Shown here: positions 63,968 to 64,000 of the stretch, piece by piece
Position numbering within the stretch: the first letter of the stretch is position 1
Layout of the letters: each line of letters begins with the position of its first letter
Assembly: GCF_003049645.1 (NCBI RefSeq)
Contig: NZ_PYWK01000001.1
Location: forward strand, 1,457,487-1,521,486
DNA from: Metasolibacillus fluoroglycofenilyticus
GTDB lineage: Bacteria > Bacillota > Bacilli > Bacillales_A > Planococcaceae
DNA: 64,000 nucleotides
Direction: 5' to 3'
Made by a program: the position numbers and the translations under genes
The notes under the pieces: model-generated
The model's database searches: none
Told to the model about the DNA's origin: nothing
The model's input: the letters and a program-made list of their open reading frames with translations, nothing else

Positions 63968-64000
63968 AAAACAGTTTAGTGCTGCAACACTAAACTGTTT
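63968..64000 (-). terminator. Hairpin at right edge
   Basis: AAACAGTTTAGTG pairs with CACTAAACTGTTT around CTGCAA; the A-run before it is a T-run on the minus strand, so it probably ends a minus-strand gene beyond the window. Confidence 0.75.

Overview
The window reads as chromosome of a low-GC, endospore-forming Bacillales, most like Lysinibacillus/Solibacillus-type Caryophanaceae (inference; no marker gene fixes the genus). Evidence: a gamma-type small acid-soluble spore protein behind a sigma-G-like promoter, a CotZ-family spore coat protein, a T-box leader on proBA, strong AGGAGG-type ribosome binding sites with frequent TTG/GTG starts, and many Bacillus-type housekeeping proteins.

Layout. 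1-12.7 kb: the end of a type II pantothenate kinase, an RNase H-like protein, a SEC-C protein, a divergent EamA transporter/LysR pair, a CoaB-like protein, a YbaK editing protein, a VOC protein, cold-shock protein, formate-THF ligase (fhs), an HD phosphohydrolase, a Crp/Fnr regulator, and a HAD phosphatase plus S66 peptidase pair. 12.7-13.3 kb is a nest of dispersed repeats. 13.3-31 kb: ABC-F ATPase, Nfu_N/HEAT protein, chemoreceptor, second EamA transporter, proBA with T-box, a small sigma factor, topoisomerase III, aspartokinase behind a palindromic operator, RibD-type reductase, and a membrane glycerophosphodiesterase. 31-33.7 kb: three small genes ending in a CotZ-like coat protein, then a decayed operon (sigma-factor tail, PadR-like gene with one nonsense codon, truncated FtsW-like gene) joined to a mobile repeat.

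33.7-41.3 kb is the most unusual part: an ATP-grasp/Mur-ligase fusion (738 aa), a separate ATP-grasp ligase resembling L-amino-acid ligases, two tandem diverged MurF-like ligases, and a secreted double NlpC/P60 protein whose second domain has lost its catalytic residues. Together the ligases look like a pathway joining amino acids by ATP-dependent peptide bonds; the product is unknown.

42-52.6 kb returns to ordinary chromosome: Na/Pi cotransporter, RNase H-like protein, MBL hydrolase, GNAT, endonuclease Q, SH3/excalibur protein, PLC-like hydrolase, gamma-SASP, bacilliredoxin and a methyltransferase. From about 52.7 kb to the end the DNA has island character: XRE repressor with divergent small gene and palindromic operator, tyrosine integrase, APH-type kinase, UvrX/YolD SOS polymerase operon, and a two-gene system recognised as Hachiman (HamA nuclease, HamB helicase) in markedly AT-rich DNA, followed by a probable transposase remnant. 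Several families of short palindromic or terminal-inverted-repeat elements are scattered over the whole window. I found no rRNA, tRNA or CRISPR array.
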